Of a stretch of 64,000 bases of DNA, positions 44,401 through 56,679 are shown one piece after another. The position numbers and the translations under genes were made by a program. This DNA comes from Entoloma clypeatum (lineage: Eukaryota > Basidiomycota > Agaricomycetes > Agaricales > Entolomataceae). A model generated the notes under the pieces. The model worked only from the letters and a program-made list of their open reading frames with translations. It made no database searches and was not told where the DNA came from. The first letter of the stretch is position 1, and every line of letters begins with the position of its first letter. The stretch covers positions 4,216,001-4,280,000 of the forward strand of contig OY751492.1 in the NCBI GenBank assembly GCA_963565915.1, in the 5' to 3' direction.

Positions 44401-47400
44401 AACAGACGTGACCCAACCCTGATGTCCCTCCAGAGGTGCTCGCAGCGGCTCTCCCGTCTCGGCATCCCACAATCGGATTGTCTTGTCGTCCGACCCCGAC
44501 ACGATGCGCTTGCCGTCTGGCGAGAATGCAACAGACCAGACCCTATCCTGATGTCCCTCCAGAGGTGCTCGCAGCGGCTCTCCCGTCTCGGCATCCCACA
44601 ATCGGATTGTCTTGTCGGACGACCCCGACACGATGCGCTTGCCGTCTGGCGAGAATGCAACGGACCTGACCCAAGCCTGATGTCCCTCCAGAGGTGCTCG
44701 CAGCGGCTCTCCCGTCTCGGCATCCCACAATCGGATTGTCTTGTCGGACGACCCCGACACAATGCGTTTGCCGTCTGGCGAGAATGCAACAGCACACACA
44801 ATACCAAAATGACCACGTAGCTCTCCTTGCACCACTGGCCATGTTATGTTGTATTCCGAAATGATCTTTGCAGAACGACAAAACTTGTCTGCCAGCATCA
44901 TCGAGATATGGGAAGTCTTGGGCGAAAATGGTAGTGCGGAGAGGTACAGATGAGGGGTACTGAATGCAATAATGCCGCTAAATCGACGGAGAAATCTTTG
45001 TGCATCTGCTGCATCGTCCACGATTCCTTTACATTCTTCGTGGGGCTAGTATACCTTAGAAGATATATGATAAATAAAACGGGTTGACATACCATGATCC
45101 ACTGAATAAGAGACGACAGTGACACAGCACATGTATTAATGGACTTGAGGAGGCTGAGCGCTTCAAACCAGAACAACAATTCCTTGCCACTGAACAACTC
45201 ACGAACGGAGTTTGCAATGGACACATTGAAAGGTGTGTTACACACGTGGACGGTCCAAAATCGACATGAATATGCCAGTTCCGGGGAGATACGTTCTTTG
45301 ACACGAACGTCGAGCTCGGGGACTTTGGAATTAGGAAGGTAGGAACTCGGCAGTTGGCAGATATTGAATCGCAGCCCGTTCTTCATCACTTCAAGGCAGG
45401 ACAAGGCTAGATTTTTTTGTACTTCGGAAGACACGTCGATGAAGTACTCGCCGCTCTTATCGCGTTCAATTAGGAAATCGGGAAAGGATGCATGGAGGGC
45501 GCGAATGGGGATTGAAGAATCAGTGGTCCCGCTGAAGAGAGCGCCCATGTGGATCACGATTGAGCGGAGATCAACATCTGAATCGTCAGAAAAGCGGTGC
45601 CTCATCGACGCTAATGAGCCAAGAGGAAGTGGGTGAATAGTTCCGAGTATCTGTGCCATAACCGACTTAAAGCGATCGATACGAATTTCGCGTTGGCGTT
45701 GTTTTTGTGGGAACATCGCGTCCAGAGTGAAGCTGTACATGTCGTCGAGCAGCGGAACGCCTCCGTTGCGATCGATGATGAATTGGAAACGCTGGTCCGC
45801 AGTGAATCCTATCCCTGTATCGTTCTCCCCATTCACATATGCACATGCCAACCGCGCCCACTCGAACAGATTTCCGGATTTGTGCGCAAGAGGACCAGCA
45901 AATTCCTGAACTCGAGCGGTCCCCAGCTCTATCACCGATAGCTGATTGGAAATGTAGTGCAGAATATCGCTTTCTGTTGAACCAATGGTTTCCATAGCCT
46001 TCCATCGAGTATGGGTGACATCCTCGAACGCGTTTTCAATGTCTTTGAATGGTCGTGATGTCAGAAGAATGCGGAAGTGGGCAGGAAGCCTCGTTATGTG
46101 GCCAGCCAAAATCCGAAGTATATGTCGCCGCGATTCCACATCGCCACTCTCATCCAAAGCGTCGATGACAATGACAATAGGACCTGCCGTCGCCTCCATT
46201 GCCTGAGCAGGTTTCACGATGAGTTCCTCCCACTGCTGCAGAATATCGGGGGTGTTCCTGAGCGATGTATTGTGATGAATGGTAGTAACCAGCGCCCTCC
46301 GCAATTTTGGGTCGCAATTGACGAGGTCCTGTGCGATCGTTGCGAAGATTTTCTTATGGCGCTGTTCCGCTACCTCGTTGCGGTCAAAGGCAAAGAAAGA
46401 CCCAAGGCGACCAAGCATTTTGAAGTGGTAAGCGATAGTGTGGGCGATAGCAGATTTACCGGATCCAGCTGTGCCGTGAAGCCAGTATACACGCGTGTCC
46501 TCGTCGCGATTGTTGATCCAGTCTGTGATATCGCCTAGGATTTCGGAACGGGTTCCTTTCAAACAAAGCTTTTGGGTATTGAGGCCCGCACCCGCGGCAT
46601 AGGGCATACTGTTAAGGTCTAAATCCTCCGCTGTAACGTGCAAGCGTCACGACAGCACCATCGGAATGAATTCAAAGGACTCACGCAGTGCTTCAAGATG
46701 TTCCCAGATCCGATGTACAATGACCAACGTCTCTCCCGCAGCACCGTCACGGAACTCTTGCATAAGTTGGTCGAAGGTTTTGTTAAAATCTTTCACGCGG
46801 TCATCCGTTCCAGACAGCAAGTTTTTGACGAATCTCGTGCCTTAAAACAAAGCTGAGTTCGCCACGGGTAATGTTACGATGCTACCCTCAACTTACGGAA
46901 CCTTTCGTTTTCCGAGTAGTCCCGAACGAAACGAGCACATTCTAGAGTTTGACTGGTCATGCGCTCTACGACGACCTTCATGAAATCGATGCGCTGTAAT
47001 TCTTCCCTTGTAAGAAACTCGTACACTTCATTCATCTTTCTAAAGAGGGAGATGATCGATTTGTCGCGATTCAATTGATCAAGAATCATCTATCAAGTGT
47101 CAACCACATTGGTTTCGTGTAACGTATGGAATTCAAACCTTGGATGCAACAGAGAGTATAGTCCAAGCAGCTTGTGCATAAGGGTGGATCTAAGCATTAA
47201 ATCAATACACGACTACTATCTTACAACTTCGGTGACATTTGCCTTGGCGAACCCGCTGACCAGATTATTGAACTTGGAAAGTGTGTCAAGGAACAAAGAA
47301 ACCTGGTCTTTCGTGCCGTCGACTGTTGATACAACGCCTTGGATGCGCGAACCAAGGGTCTTCATATAAGAGAGTGCGGTACTTGCGGCCTGGCGGCCTG

Positions 47401-48111
47401 CCTCCACACGCGCCGGACCATCAGGTTGACTGGGAGGAGTAGACTGAGCCGGGGAGGAACGGGGATCCTTGTGGTTCATCAATGTCAAAAATCTTCAGTG
47501 GGACTGATGAGGAAACGGACCTCATGGTCATAATAGACCTTGATCATGATGGAATCGTGAGTTTGAACAAGATGAGGAGCTAGTGAGATCGATCAGCATC
47601 TCTCGATGAATGGAGTTCAGAAGAAAACGGCTCACTTGAAGGATCACGATTAGCCATTTCGTCAAACGACAACGTCCATTCCCTCTCAAGTGTGGGTTTA
47701 TACTTAGACAAAAGATTGCGAGCCTTGAGGAGACGAATGCGAGCTTCAGATCGCACATCGATGCTACGACAAGTCAAATTCCGGCCATGCAGAAGAAACG
47801 GAAGGACATACGTCGGTTTATCCTCCAACACCCATCTTAGGGTAGTTTCCCCACGTTTGAAATGCTTTGGCGGTGGGGGCGTCCCTGTCGCTGTGTGCAA
47901 TTCTAAAACTGGGGCTGACGTCAAGCCGATGGGCTTTGCAAGCACGAGTTCAATTTCTTCGCATAGTGTGAGGCTCGCGTGCAATCTCAGATCACGAATT
48001 TATCCATACCTTTTATCCGCACGGCATTGGCACTGTATGGCATTCTCCATCCCGTCAGAACAGTTAGTGTAGCGAATCAAGTACTCACCGCGACACTGCC
48101 GCAGAACTCAT
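41428..48111 (-). CDS. NLR2: NACHT-WD40 protein with 24 WD repeats
   Basis: A ten-exon model whose phases all agree: 48089-48111, 47636-47985, 47521-47579, 47225-47467, 47139-47189, 46897-47089, 46685-46840, 45093-46630, 41743-45045, 41428-41679; 6168 nt, 2055 residues. The N-terminal about 160 residues are unassigned. A helical fungal NLR segment follows (VIHPYAQAAWTILSVASKM). The NACHT has P-loop YWLHGTAGSGKSAIAHTIA (about 46435-46490) and Walker B IVIVIDALDESG (about 46150-46185). The linker STPHLYLSALPFSP precedes 24 WD repeats of 43 residues. The tail is GWFTGRDSELLFWVPCD. NACHT drives nucleotide-dependent oligomerisation and the repeats sense a ligand; fungal relatives (HET-E/HNWD) trigger incompatibility or defence cell death. 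No stop or frameshift is seen. Confidence 0.88.
41752..44816 (-). repeat. WD40 array of NLR2, 24 units of 129 bp
   Basis: The units run without spacers, share most bases, and begin on the minus strand at 44816. Residues 1, 2, 4, 10-11, 15-16, 20 and 22 of the 43-residue unit vary, while the rest is nearly invariant. Units 4-8 and 14-18 have the same variant order, so a five-unit block was duplicated. The alternating AQVW/EGVS pair recurs four times (units 7-8, 9-10, 12-13, 17-18). Long ORFs in other frames of this array are by-products of the period being a multiple of three. Confidence 0.95.
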
Positions 48112-48834
48112 AATCGAAAATTGGGGTGGAGAAAGGCGAAGCAAACGTATTGCTCGAGATCTGACATTCTCAGCGTCGACGGCGACACGTGTTGTATGAG
48201 CGCTTGAAAGAGGCGCCTCGTGATCACGAACAGTGATCGTGAAAAGACAACGTCTACATCCATGTCATGACGACCACAACTTCCTGTAAGCCGCCCGCCT
48301 GAACAGCCTATCGAGATACGAGAATGGGAGAAGGCATCTCAAGGCATGAACGCCAGTAACGACGTGCAAGGCCACCAAAGGGAGAAGCGACTGCACTGCT
48401 CTGCGAACTACAAAATCTGGCCTCGTACGTCGATACCTCCTTTGCTTTTCCATGTCACCTAGTAATACTTTTCAAAAGTTTTGCAGACTTCGACGTCACC
48501 ACCTCGTCGGGCCACGCACCAAGAACAACCATGACCACGGCACCCCTCCCTCGCCAGAACATGACATCTTAGGGCTCATTCACATATACCAAAGCGCGTT
48601 CTCTGCCTCATCCACACCGGTCTTCGCTTTCACGGCCGCTGAGGGCTCCCACTCCGATATCCACTTCTTTGTGCGTTAAACCTCCGCCTTCAAGAGTCGC
48701 GCTGTACATCAGATGCCATTCTGGCACGAATTCAGCGCAATATAGCATCCAGCTTCTTTCAACCATAGGTGCGTCGGTTTGGTCGTTTATGGATTACTGA
48801 ACCCTATCTTGACTTTCAGTACGGATGTAAATGC
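48112..48834. other. Intergenic, NLR2 promoter side
   Basis: About 700 bp between the divergent NLR2 and the O-methyltransferase relic. No ORF here matches a family I know; 48452-48679 is open but featureless. Confidence 0.4.
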
Positions 48835-49925
48835 AAAATGCACCGCTCTTATCTAACGTACTGGCCGATCCTCACTGGGGTCATTCTCAGGCCCCTGAGC
48901 ACTCGGCTTTCAGTAAGGCTCACGGTATTTCCGAAAGCATGTTTCAATGGTTCAGAGGAGTACGTACAGCATTTCCGTTGCATCCCATCACCCTTTTAAC
49001 TGCCTAACTGTCAGGTTACTGAAGAAGGTGCGAAGAAGGGCCTACGCTTTGACATGTCAATGGTTGGTTTTGCGCAATCGTACGAAGCTGGGGCTGTCGT
49101 TACCCGTAGGGGAACTCCTTTGCCTAGAGTACTCAAATTGACTCGCTTTCTGGTCCTTGTAGAGTTTCCATGGGATGAACTTCCTGCTGGCTCAAGTGTG
49201 TGCGACGTCGGGGGAGGAGTCGGTTCTATGACTATGCAACTTGCAAAGAAGCATCCTCACTTGCAGTTGAAACTCCAAGACCTGCCAATGCCCATCGAAC
49301 ACGCAAAGAAAGAAATATGGCAAACAATGCCCCCAGGCGATCATCGAGAATAGAATCGAGTTCAAGCCCTTTGACTTATTTGTGGAATCGCCGATTTAAG
49401 GATGTGATTTTCACTTCGTCAGTCCACGATTTATTGAGCTACTCTCAGGCGAGAAACTAACCTTTTTCCACATTGAAGTACATTCTGTAAGTGAAATTTG
49501 ATTGCAAACCACTCACCTAGATCACCTTCATCGTAACAGACACGACCGGCCCGATGAGAGATGTGTCACGATATTGCGTGGCGTGCGGGCTGCGCTTAAA
49601 CACACCAGCCGGGTCCTCATCTGTTCGTAATCGATAAAGCTCTGCCCGCACAATGCTTCCCACTAACAGAGAAACGAGTTTAGATGAAGCCGTTGTCCAA
49701 CCCCCGATTCGCTCAGTCGAAGAAGACTATGCTTTTAAGCAAGCTCCCCTTCCGAACTAAGGCATAGGACGTATCCGGCCATCTAACAGTGATTTGGCTA
49801 TGATGGTCATGCTCAACAGCAAGGAGCGGACACCATTGAGCTTGGGAAGGAGGCGGGGTTGCGTTTGGTCAAGCTTTGGAACACCAGCGATGTGAATTTT
49901 GCCTCGCATGAGAGGAAGAGAGACT
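48835..49925 (+). pseudogene. O-methyltransferase pseudogene (SAM-dependent)
   Basis: Recognisable pieces in order: NVLADPHWGHSQAPEHSAFS (about 48855), GISESMFQWFRG, then an intron starting GTACGTACAG, KKGLRFDMSMVGFAQSYEAG (about 49040), a second intron ending TTGTAG at about 49162, and the SAM-binding strand SVCDVGGGVGSMTMQLAKKH (about 49195-49255). Downstream, homology continues in shifted frames (ENRIEFKPFDLF, DERCVTILRGVRAALKHTSR, LAMMVMLNSKERT) to about 49925. A one-base shift near 49320 and a TAA near 49395 break the gene. The layout fits fungal plant-type O-methyltransferases of secondary metabolism. The N-terminal dimerisation domain is not visible. Confidence 0.65.
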
Positions 49926-49929
49926 TCCT

Positions 49930-51712
49930 TTATATACCTAGTCCTTCAAAGACTTTCTGTATCATGGCCGTTTACGCAGACTCTAAAACGTGATGCACAG
50001 TCGATCACGAAGGGACAACTTGAATAAACATTCATCCCATCACTTTCGATGTTCCCAGTTGGCACCAGTGCTGGCTGCATGGAAATTCCAGCCTCATTCC
50101 GACCGTGAGTCGCCGTCGATAAGAACCAACCGCCAACGGACGAGTCTTTTCCAAGATTTTGGTGACGCGTATCAATGTCCCCCATCACCGAAGATACCCC
50201 ACTCCTCACTGCCCATGAAGCTATTTACTCGCGGTTCTCAGAGGGGAGGAGAAGGGGGCTCGTTGCGCTCGTTTCGTGTTGTGGAGTGATGCCACGCAAG
50301 TCCCATTTCATAACTTGAACATATCTATCGGTCAAAACAAGAGCCTTGGTACAGTTTTCATCTCAGGGACATTCGTTCCATCCATCCCCGGGCCACAAAT
50401 TGCCTCACTGGATCTCAATACCACGCCATCTGTCGTAACGTTAGTCCGAGTCTGTGCCATTGGGTTAGTAGCGTCTCGTACTGACTTTCTGCTAAGATTG
50501 GCTGTCAGCCTCATCGGGAAAAACCCGAATCCCTCATTTGGTTTAGAGCTGAGTCAGTGAATAAAAATTTCACCTCAACATCACGATTTGATGGTATTAT
50601 AAACCTGTGAAAGGGGGGGGGGGGTTACACAGGCCTGTAGACCTAGAACGCGCCTGAACTCACACACTGCCAATAATTGTTGAAATAACTCAAATATTAC
50701 CTGTTGAGAAGAGTCCCTCAGGTGCTCCGACATTTTCACACCCGCCCATCACATGCATCACATGTCATGAGGGGCGATCAACACCCATCAACAAAACTTT
50801 CCCTGATCGGGCACTGCCGCGTGTTGCTCGGCTACTGCGCGCCCGCTGTCATGCACGATGATCTCAATAATTTCACCATCCCTTCATCTTTTTCCATAGT
50901 TTCTTCTTTATATCCCAAGGTACTATCAATATATAGTGTTTCTTTGAGGTAGATAACCCTACAATGGCCCTGTAGGCTGTCTATGAGATATATAGTATAG
51001 ATAGAGCATCTTGCCATCTCTCATCATCAGAGGACTCTGATCATTGTTTCTAGGGCACATAACTGATGTAATATAGAGAGAGTACATGTGGGAAGAGGTA
51101 GAGGAAGAGAGAAGGAGAACCAGCCCTCAAAAAAGCGCACATCTGAGGAGGAGGAGGAGAACTACCTTCCCAGCAATATAGATGTGGCCAGAATGCATCC
51201 CCAACAGTCCCCAGCAATGTATGGAGGTCCTCTGATGAAGATATAGGCCTGTGCCTTGAGTTGAAGTGAGTGACAAATGCATAAAGGTCATAGTGGGGCA
51301 GGAGGAGAACATACCTGCTGGAAGGTGATCTGGGCAGTATCTCCATATGTCCTATTGGTGAAAAAGGCCTGTATATGCATAGGATTAGGGCTACAGTGTC
51401 ATATATACCTCGGAGCGATGGGGAGATGACGAAAAAATCGAATATGTAGATTGGTGTAGGTGCTTACCTAGGCATGGCATACAGTGATTCTGTGGGCTCA
51501 TGTGGTTGGGGCCCACCCTAGATAATGTTCCTACATGTAAGGGGGCCTCCAAGCGTCGGTAGCGCCGCCTGTGGAAGCGATGGATGGGGTGTTAATGGTG
51601 AATGTAAGGAGGTGATGGAGAAATGATGTATTTCTGACCTACCATCAGATCAAACCATTGGATATTCATATGAAGGGTCGGAAAATATACCAGGGACAGT
51701 GTAGGACAGTCC
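49930..51712. other. Gene-free stretch
   Basis: Short ORFs only; none resembles a known family. There is a G-run at 50617-50626. A minus-strand ORF at 51050-51346 might belong downstream of the ORF at 51713-52142, but no link can be shown. Confidence 0.35.
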
Positions 51713-52142
51713 TCAAGTGGTCCAGGTCAGGCTGGACTGTTCCTCATCAGGATCATAGGGCACATTATCAAGCCAGTCAAACCTGGGATCTGACTCTGAG
51801 TCGAAATCTGAAGGAAGATCATCGGCTTCAGTAGAGGGTTCCAGCTCGACAATGGGGTCCAATTCTGGTGGAAGAGGATAGGAAGGAAGAGGGGCAGATT
51901 GAGAAGGCTGTGTAGTAGGCTGGAGGCATATTTCGAGATCCTTGATGCGGCAAAGAAGAGAAAATGGTACGGGTCCAAACTGATGGAGGGGAATGTTCTT
52001 CTGGCCCAATTTAAGGAGGTGTGCATGAATAAGGTATCCACCCTGAAGAACCTGGGTGATGTTGATGACACGGCGCGTTTTCGTCACATTGACTCCATCA
52101 AATTGCTTTGGTTGATCAGTCCACAGCAAAATGAATGCCTTC
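51713..52142 (-). pseudogene. Unknown ORF cut by copia D
   Basis: Minus-strand frame reading KAFILLWTDQPKQFDGVNVT, then RRVINITQVLQGGYLIHAHL and LHQFGPVPFSLLCRIKDLE, followed by a Pro/Glu/Asp-rich tail ending at TGA 51713. The compact start looks like the C-terminal part of a larger, conserved protein whose upstream part would lie beyond the copia element, but the frame is open right up to the insertion at 52143. I do not recognise the family. It may itself be part of a DNA transposon. Confidence 0.4.
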
Positions 52143-52453
52143 TGTTGAAACTTTTCCCATCACGTAGATTAGATTAGATTAGATTACATCACGTGACCTT
52201 TACATATCTTCATTACATACTTGTTTGGTTGGTACAAACAGTAGTACGGTATATAAGACCAGGAAACTGTCAATATCAAAAAGTTGTCTCTTGACTCTTA
52301 ACCAGCTCCATCGCTCTCACCAGCCTCAACCGCTCTCACCAGCCTTACCCCCCTCCAAACCATGTAAGTGACTATAGCGGTATCGTAGAGTACTTCCACT
52401 GTAGCCGTGTTGCTCAGTACACCTGTGGCTAGCGCCCAGGTGGAACTTCAACA
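52143..52453 (+). repeat. 5' LTR of copia D
   Basis: TGTTGAA...TTCAACA ends; differs from the C LTRs by scattered substitutions and extra GATTA units near 52168-52187. Carries the same TATATAA box. Confidence 0.93.
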
Positions 52454-52814
52454 GGTTATGGGCCCCGGATAGCAGAGGGACTTGGGAAACGCTGGCAACA
52501 GCGAGTACCTGCCCACTCTACCCTGGTTGGCAAAGAACCGATCGAAAGATCTAGGTTCTGAGTCATACTTCTTCACATATGAACCTGGGAACGTCATTAC
52601 AACAAGTACCTGTCATGAGACATCCCTAAGGGGATTGACCTAGTACACTCCATGTGGAAACGTTGATCGCACCTTATACGTTTCTGATATATAAAGGGTT
52701 TTCCCATGACCGCTATTCCTGAAGGGAATATGTCATAAGGAATCATTCAATTGTTTTCTCGAATCATATTCATAACACATCACTGATTGAGAACCCTTTT
52801 TAGATTCATTCACA

Positions 52815-53774
52815 ATGTCTACCTCTCGTTCTGCCCTCGACACAATCACTGCCTTTGACGGCATCGACTACCGGAGCTGGGCCGAGAAAATGAAGTCTTA
52901 CCTCCTCCATCAAGGAGTCTGGCGCCTTGTTTCTGGCGACATCCCCCGCCCTGTCATCGCCGACTTCACCACCACAGTCTCCACCCCTGGGGCCACTGCT
53001 GCTGCTCCCCCTGTGCTGGCCACCACGGTCGACCAGCCCGGCTTCCGCAAGGAAGAAAAAGCCTGGATCAGGGACGACGACGTAGCTCTTGGGGCGATAC
53101 GCCTGAAGGTCTCCGAGGCGATCAGACGCCACATCAAGGACGCCACTTCCTCAAAAGACGCCTGGTCGTCACTCTCCACTGCCCTCTTTCAGGTCTATGA
53201 CGCCGACGACTTCACATACAAAGCCGTCGCGGAAAGCATCATATCAGAATACCGGCGCAAGTATTCGATTGGGTCCACTCGTACGTCCAACGAGCAGGCC
53301 TGGAAAATCTCCGGGACAAAGCGCAAGGGGCAGGACCCCAAATGGGAAAAGCAGCAAAAGCCGAGTACCTCGCAGAACGACGCTGACGAGCAGCCTAACT
53401 CGACTGACCATAGTACCGCTTCTGAAAAGAAGAAGGGAAAAGGACGCTGGCGCAATCAGAAGAAAAACGCCAACACTGCGGACAACGCGTCCGACCATGT
53501 GGAAGAAACGGTTGAGTTCGTTGCTCCTGCCATCCACTTCCCTCCTCTTCCGACACCGTCCTTCACAACCATCACTGGGCGCGGAAAAACAATGAGTACC
53601 GCCCAGCCAGACTCTCAAAAGATGCAGTCGCTCCTTCAGCGAATGAACCCCCCTCCGTCACAGTACACCGGGCTTCCTTCTGGAAAACCATCCGTGTGGA
53701 AAAAGAACGACCATGTCCGCAAACTCGCGCGCGGCATGGTGCTCGCCCCTCAGGATCGAATCTTTGTATCCTAG
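52815..53774 (+). pseudogene. Copia D gag with in-frame deletion
   Basis: Starts MSTSRSALDTITAFDGIDYR. It lacks about 210 bp (70 codons) present in copy C between 8881 and 9091; the join SKDAWSSLSTALF suggests recombination at the repeated GC(T/C)TGG. It keeps the 98-bp segment missing from C (YSIGSTRTSNEQAWKISGTK). It ends at a TAG (53772-53774) caused by a frameshift near 53740; the homologous frame continues as ARPSGSNLCILDTIIPDI. Confidence 0.85.
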
Positions 53775-56479
53775 ATACCATCATTCCTGACATCGACGAA
53801 AGGCCGGCTAAACAGCGTCGCGTAGCCCCGTCGATAGAAGAATCACTGAAAATGATGGATATAGACCATCAAAGCGAGCGGATGGGGCCGGAACAATTCG
53901 AAGATGGGCTGATCGAACTTGACGGTTCGTCACATTCTTCTCTCAAACTTGACCAAATGGGAAATGCTAATAATCACGCACAGACGTTTGAATATATATT
54001 AGCCAGTACCAATGCAGATAGTATAGATCTCTTTAGCGATGATCTGTACAAAAAATATACCAAACATTTTGCGTCCTGCACACACTGCAAGAGAAAGAAC
54101 GCGCTCAGTGGATCTTAGATTCCGGCGCATCATTACACTTTACCCATGAGTTCAAAGACTTCGCGTATTACAGGCCTCTCAAGGCTAAGCGATTTGTCCA
54201 AACAGCTGCAAAGGGAAAGAAACTGGAAATTCTCGGAGTTGGGGCCGTTCCAGTACGGCATACCCTGAATGGGGAAACTAAAACCCATCTCCTACGACCG
54301 GTATTTTATATTCCGGATATGGACACATGTCTATTGTCCCTAGGCGTCTTCCTTAACCATGGTTACAAAGTTGATGGAATGCGCGGAGAAATCAATATCT
54401 CTAAAGGGCTGAACAAAATACAGTTTTCGCCTCATTTCATCGGACAAACCATTTACTGGTTAGACACTGAAATACGCTATGACCAAATCCACGCGATCTC
54501 TAGCGAAATCACTGTTGAAACCTGGCATAAACGTCTTGGCCACCCAAATGACCAGGCGCTTAATAAAATTCCCACTAGTACCAAAGGAGTACCCAGGACG
54601 TTAGTACATGAGAAATCACAGGAAAACTGCACGGGGTGTCTAAAAGGGAAAATGCCGAATCAATCTTATCCTAACTCGACGACAAGGGCTGTCAAACCCT
54701 TTGATTTGATCCATTCGGATTTGAAGCAGATATCCACGGCATCGTACCATAAGTACAAATATTTCCTTACCTTTTTGGACGATTTTTCATCCCATGTCTG
54801 GGTCGTCTTGCTTAGGAAGAAGTCAGGCGCCATCACGGCGCTGAAACAATTCCTTGCGATGATCCAGAATCAATTTGCCGCTACCCCTAAAAAGTGGCGG
54901 GTTGATGGAGGTGGAGAATTTGACGAATACAAGGATGTACTTGCCGATCATGGAATTCTGATCGATGTCACGCTCCCATATCAGCACCAGCAGAATGGTA
55001 GAGCAGAAAGGATCAATCGAACACTATGGGAAAAATCTCAGGCATTACGCTTCGATGCATGCTTACCACCCATGTGGTGGGAATTCTGTTTGGAACACGC
55101 AGCATTTCTCTACAACAGAACCCCCATGCAGCGTCTTGAATGGAAAACCCCTTACTTCAGGGTAACCAATGAGATCCCCGACATGTCTAGCGTCAGAGTC
55201 TTCGGATGCCAAGCATACGTATATATCCCAAAAGAAAAACGCAGAAACTCCCTGGAGTCAAGATCTCGATTGATGATTTATCTCGGATCAAAACCAGGGG
55301 TCAAAGGATACCGCTTCATGGATCCTGAGACCAACACGATTTTCATGGGTGGGAAAGCTATCTTTGATGAAAGCAAGTACCCTAGATGCCACATCGACCC
55401 TTTGCCAGAAAACCATCCAGAAATGGAAAACCCAGAGCCGGCTGATGAGTTTGAGGATCTCATCCCTGGCAGCAACAACGACGAAAGTCACAACGAAACA
55501 CCTCATGACCCACTTCCCATTGAACAGGATCAACCTGAATCAGACAACGAATTGCCTGCCAGTGAGCCTGATGACGAACCGCGAGTACCCACTCCGGAAC
55601 CCGAGCAAGTACCAGATCGACCGATCAGGGAACGACGAGTTCGGAAGATGCCAGGAAGCATCTATGGGGAAGACACTCCAGCGTCTGATCTTGAAAAATT
55701 AGATCGAAGACGGAGACTGGGCGGTCAAACGGCATGGATGAATGACCTCCTGATGGAGGCAATATCAGTCCAAGTTGGCATTGTCGACATGTCCCATAAA
55801 GACATATACCCTCTTCCAAATAAAGAAGACTGGTATGCGGCTGAACGAAAAGAGCTAGATATGCTCAAACGCCGCGGGGTGATCACGGAGCTAGTACCCC
55901 TGCCTGAAGGGAGGAAAGCTCTAAGGAACAAATGGGTTTACAACGAAAAGTCCGACGGGCGCCTGAAAGCACGCCTCGTCGCAAAAGGATTTTCACAAGT
56001 AGAAGGGATCGACTTTGATCAAATCTTCTCACCAGTCGGAAGATATGAAACCGTCCGGCTAATACTGGCATTGACAGCCCTTGAAGGGTGGTTCATGACT
56101 CTTTTGGACGTCTCATCAGCCTTCCTCTATGGAACGCTCCGTGAAGTCATTTACATGCGACAGCCTGAGGGCTACATAGTAAAAGGGAAAGAACACCTCG
56201 TGTACCAACTATTCAAAGCTCTATATGGACTTAAGCAGGCCGCATTAGCCTGGTGGAGGGAACTTGATTCCTCCATGAAAAAGCTCGGCTTTGTCCGGCT
56301 TCACTCCGATGCGGGAGTATTCATTCACAAAAGTACCAACGGGGAAATTGTAATTGCCGTCATCTATGTCGACGACTCTGCTTTTCTCGGCACAAACCGG
56401 GAATATACGCTAGAAAAGAAGAAGGCCTTCATGACAACATGGGAATGTAGGGACCTAGGTCACCTAGTGCCCGATGGGG
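53775..56479 (+). pseudogene. Copia D pol, partial
   Basis: Resumes after the first frameshift, then a one-base deletion near 54090 (CKRKNALSGS against CKEKERAQW in copy C) shifts it again just before the protease motif WILDSGASLHFT. From about 54100 it is open through integrase (WHKRLGHPNDQAL, VDGGGEF, QNGRAERINR) and RT (VIYVDDSAFLG at about 56360) to the gap. RNase H and the 3' LTR are missing. Confidence 0.9.
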
Positions 56480-56679
56480 NNNNNNNNNNNNNNNNNNNNN
56501 NNNNNNNNNNNNNNNNNNNNNNNNNNNNNNNNNNNNNNNNNNNNNNNNNNNNNNNNNNNNNNNNNNNNNNNNNNNNNNNNNNNNNNNNNNNNNNNNNNNN
56601 NNNNNNNNNNNNNNNNNNNNNNNNNNNNNNNNNNNNNNNNNNNNNNNNNNNNNNNNNNNNNNNNNNNNNNNNNNNNNNN
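56480..56679. other. Assembly gap (200 N)
   Basis: Exactly 200 N. By comparison with copy C, the sequence still to come after the last visible pol codon is about 1.2 kb including the 3' LTR, and the base after the gap is not copia. The 200 N are therefore a placeholder rather than a measured size. Confidence 0.9.

Larger units (their letters stand above)
52143..56479 (+). mobile_element. Ty1-copia element D (3' end lost in gap)
   Basis: Same family and orientation as element C. The 5' LTR is 52143-52453 (311 bp, with an expanded GATTA run), then the same GGTTATGGGCCC primer site, gag and pol up to the N gap at 56480. The left flank is CCTTC; the matching right copy is not visible. Several frameshifts make it inactive. 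Confidence 0.93.

Noticed and set aside
41751..44820. Very long ORFs in other frames and on the + strand across the WD40 array (up to about 1000 codons)
   Set aside because: The 129-bp period is a multiple of three, so any frame without a stop in one unit stays open through the array. Only the minus-strand frame with WD40 codons joins the NACHT exon.
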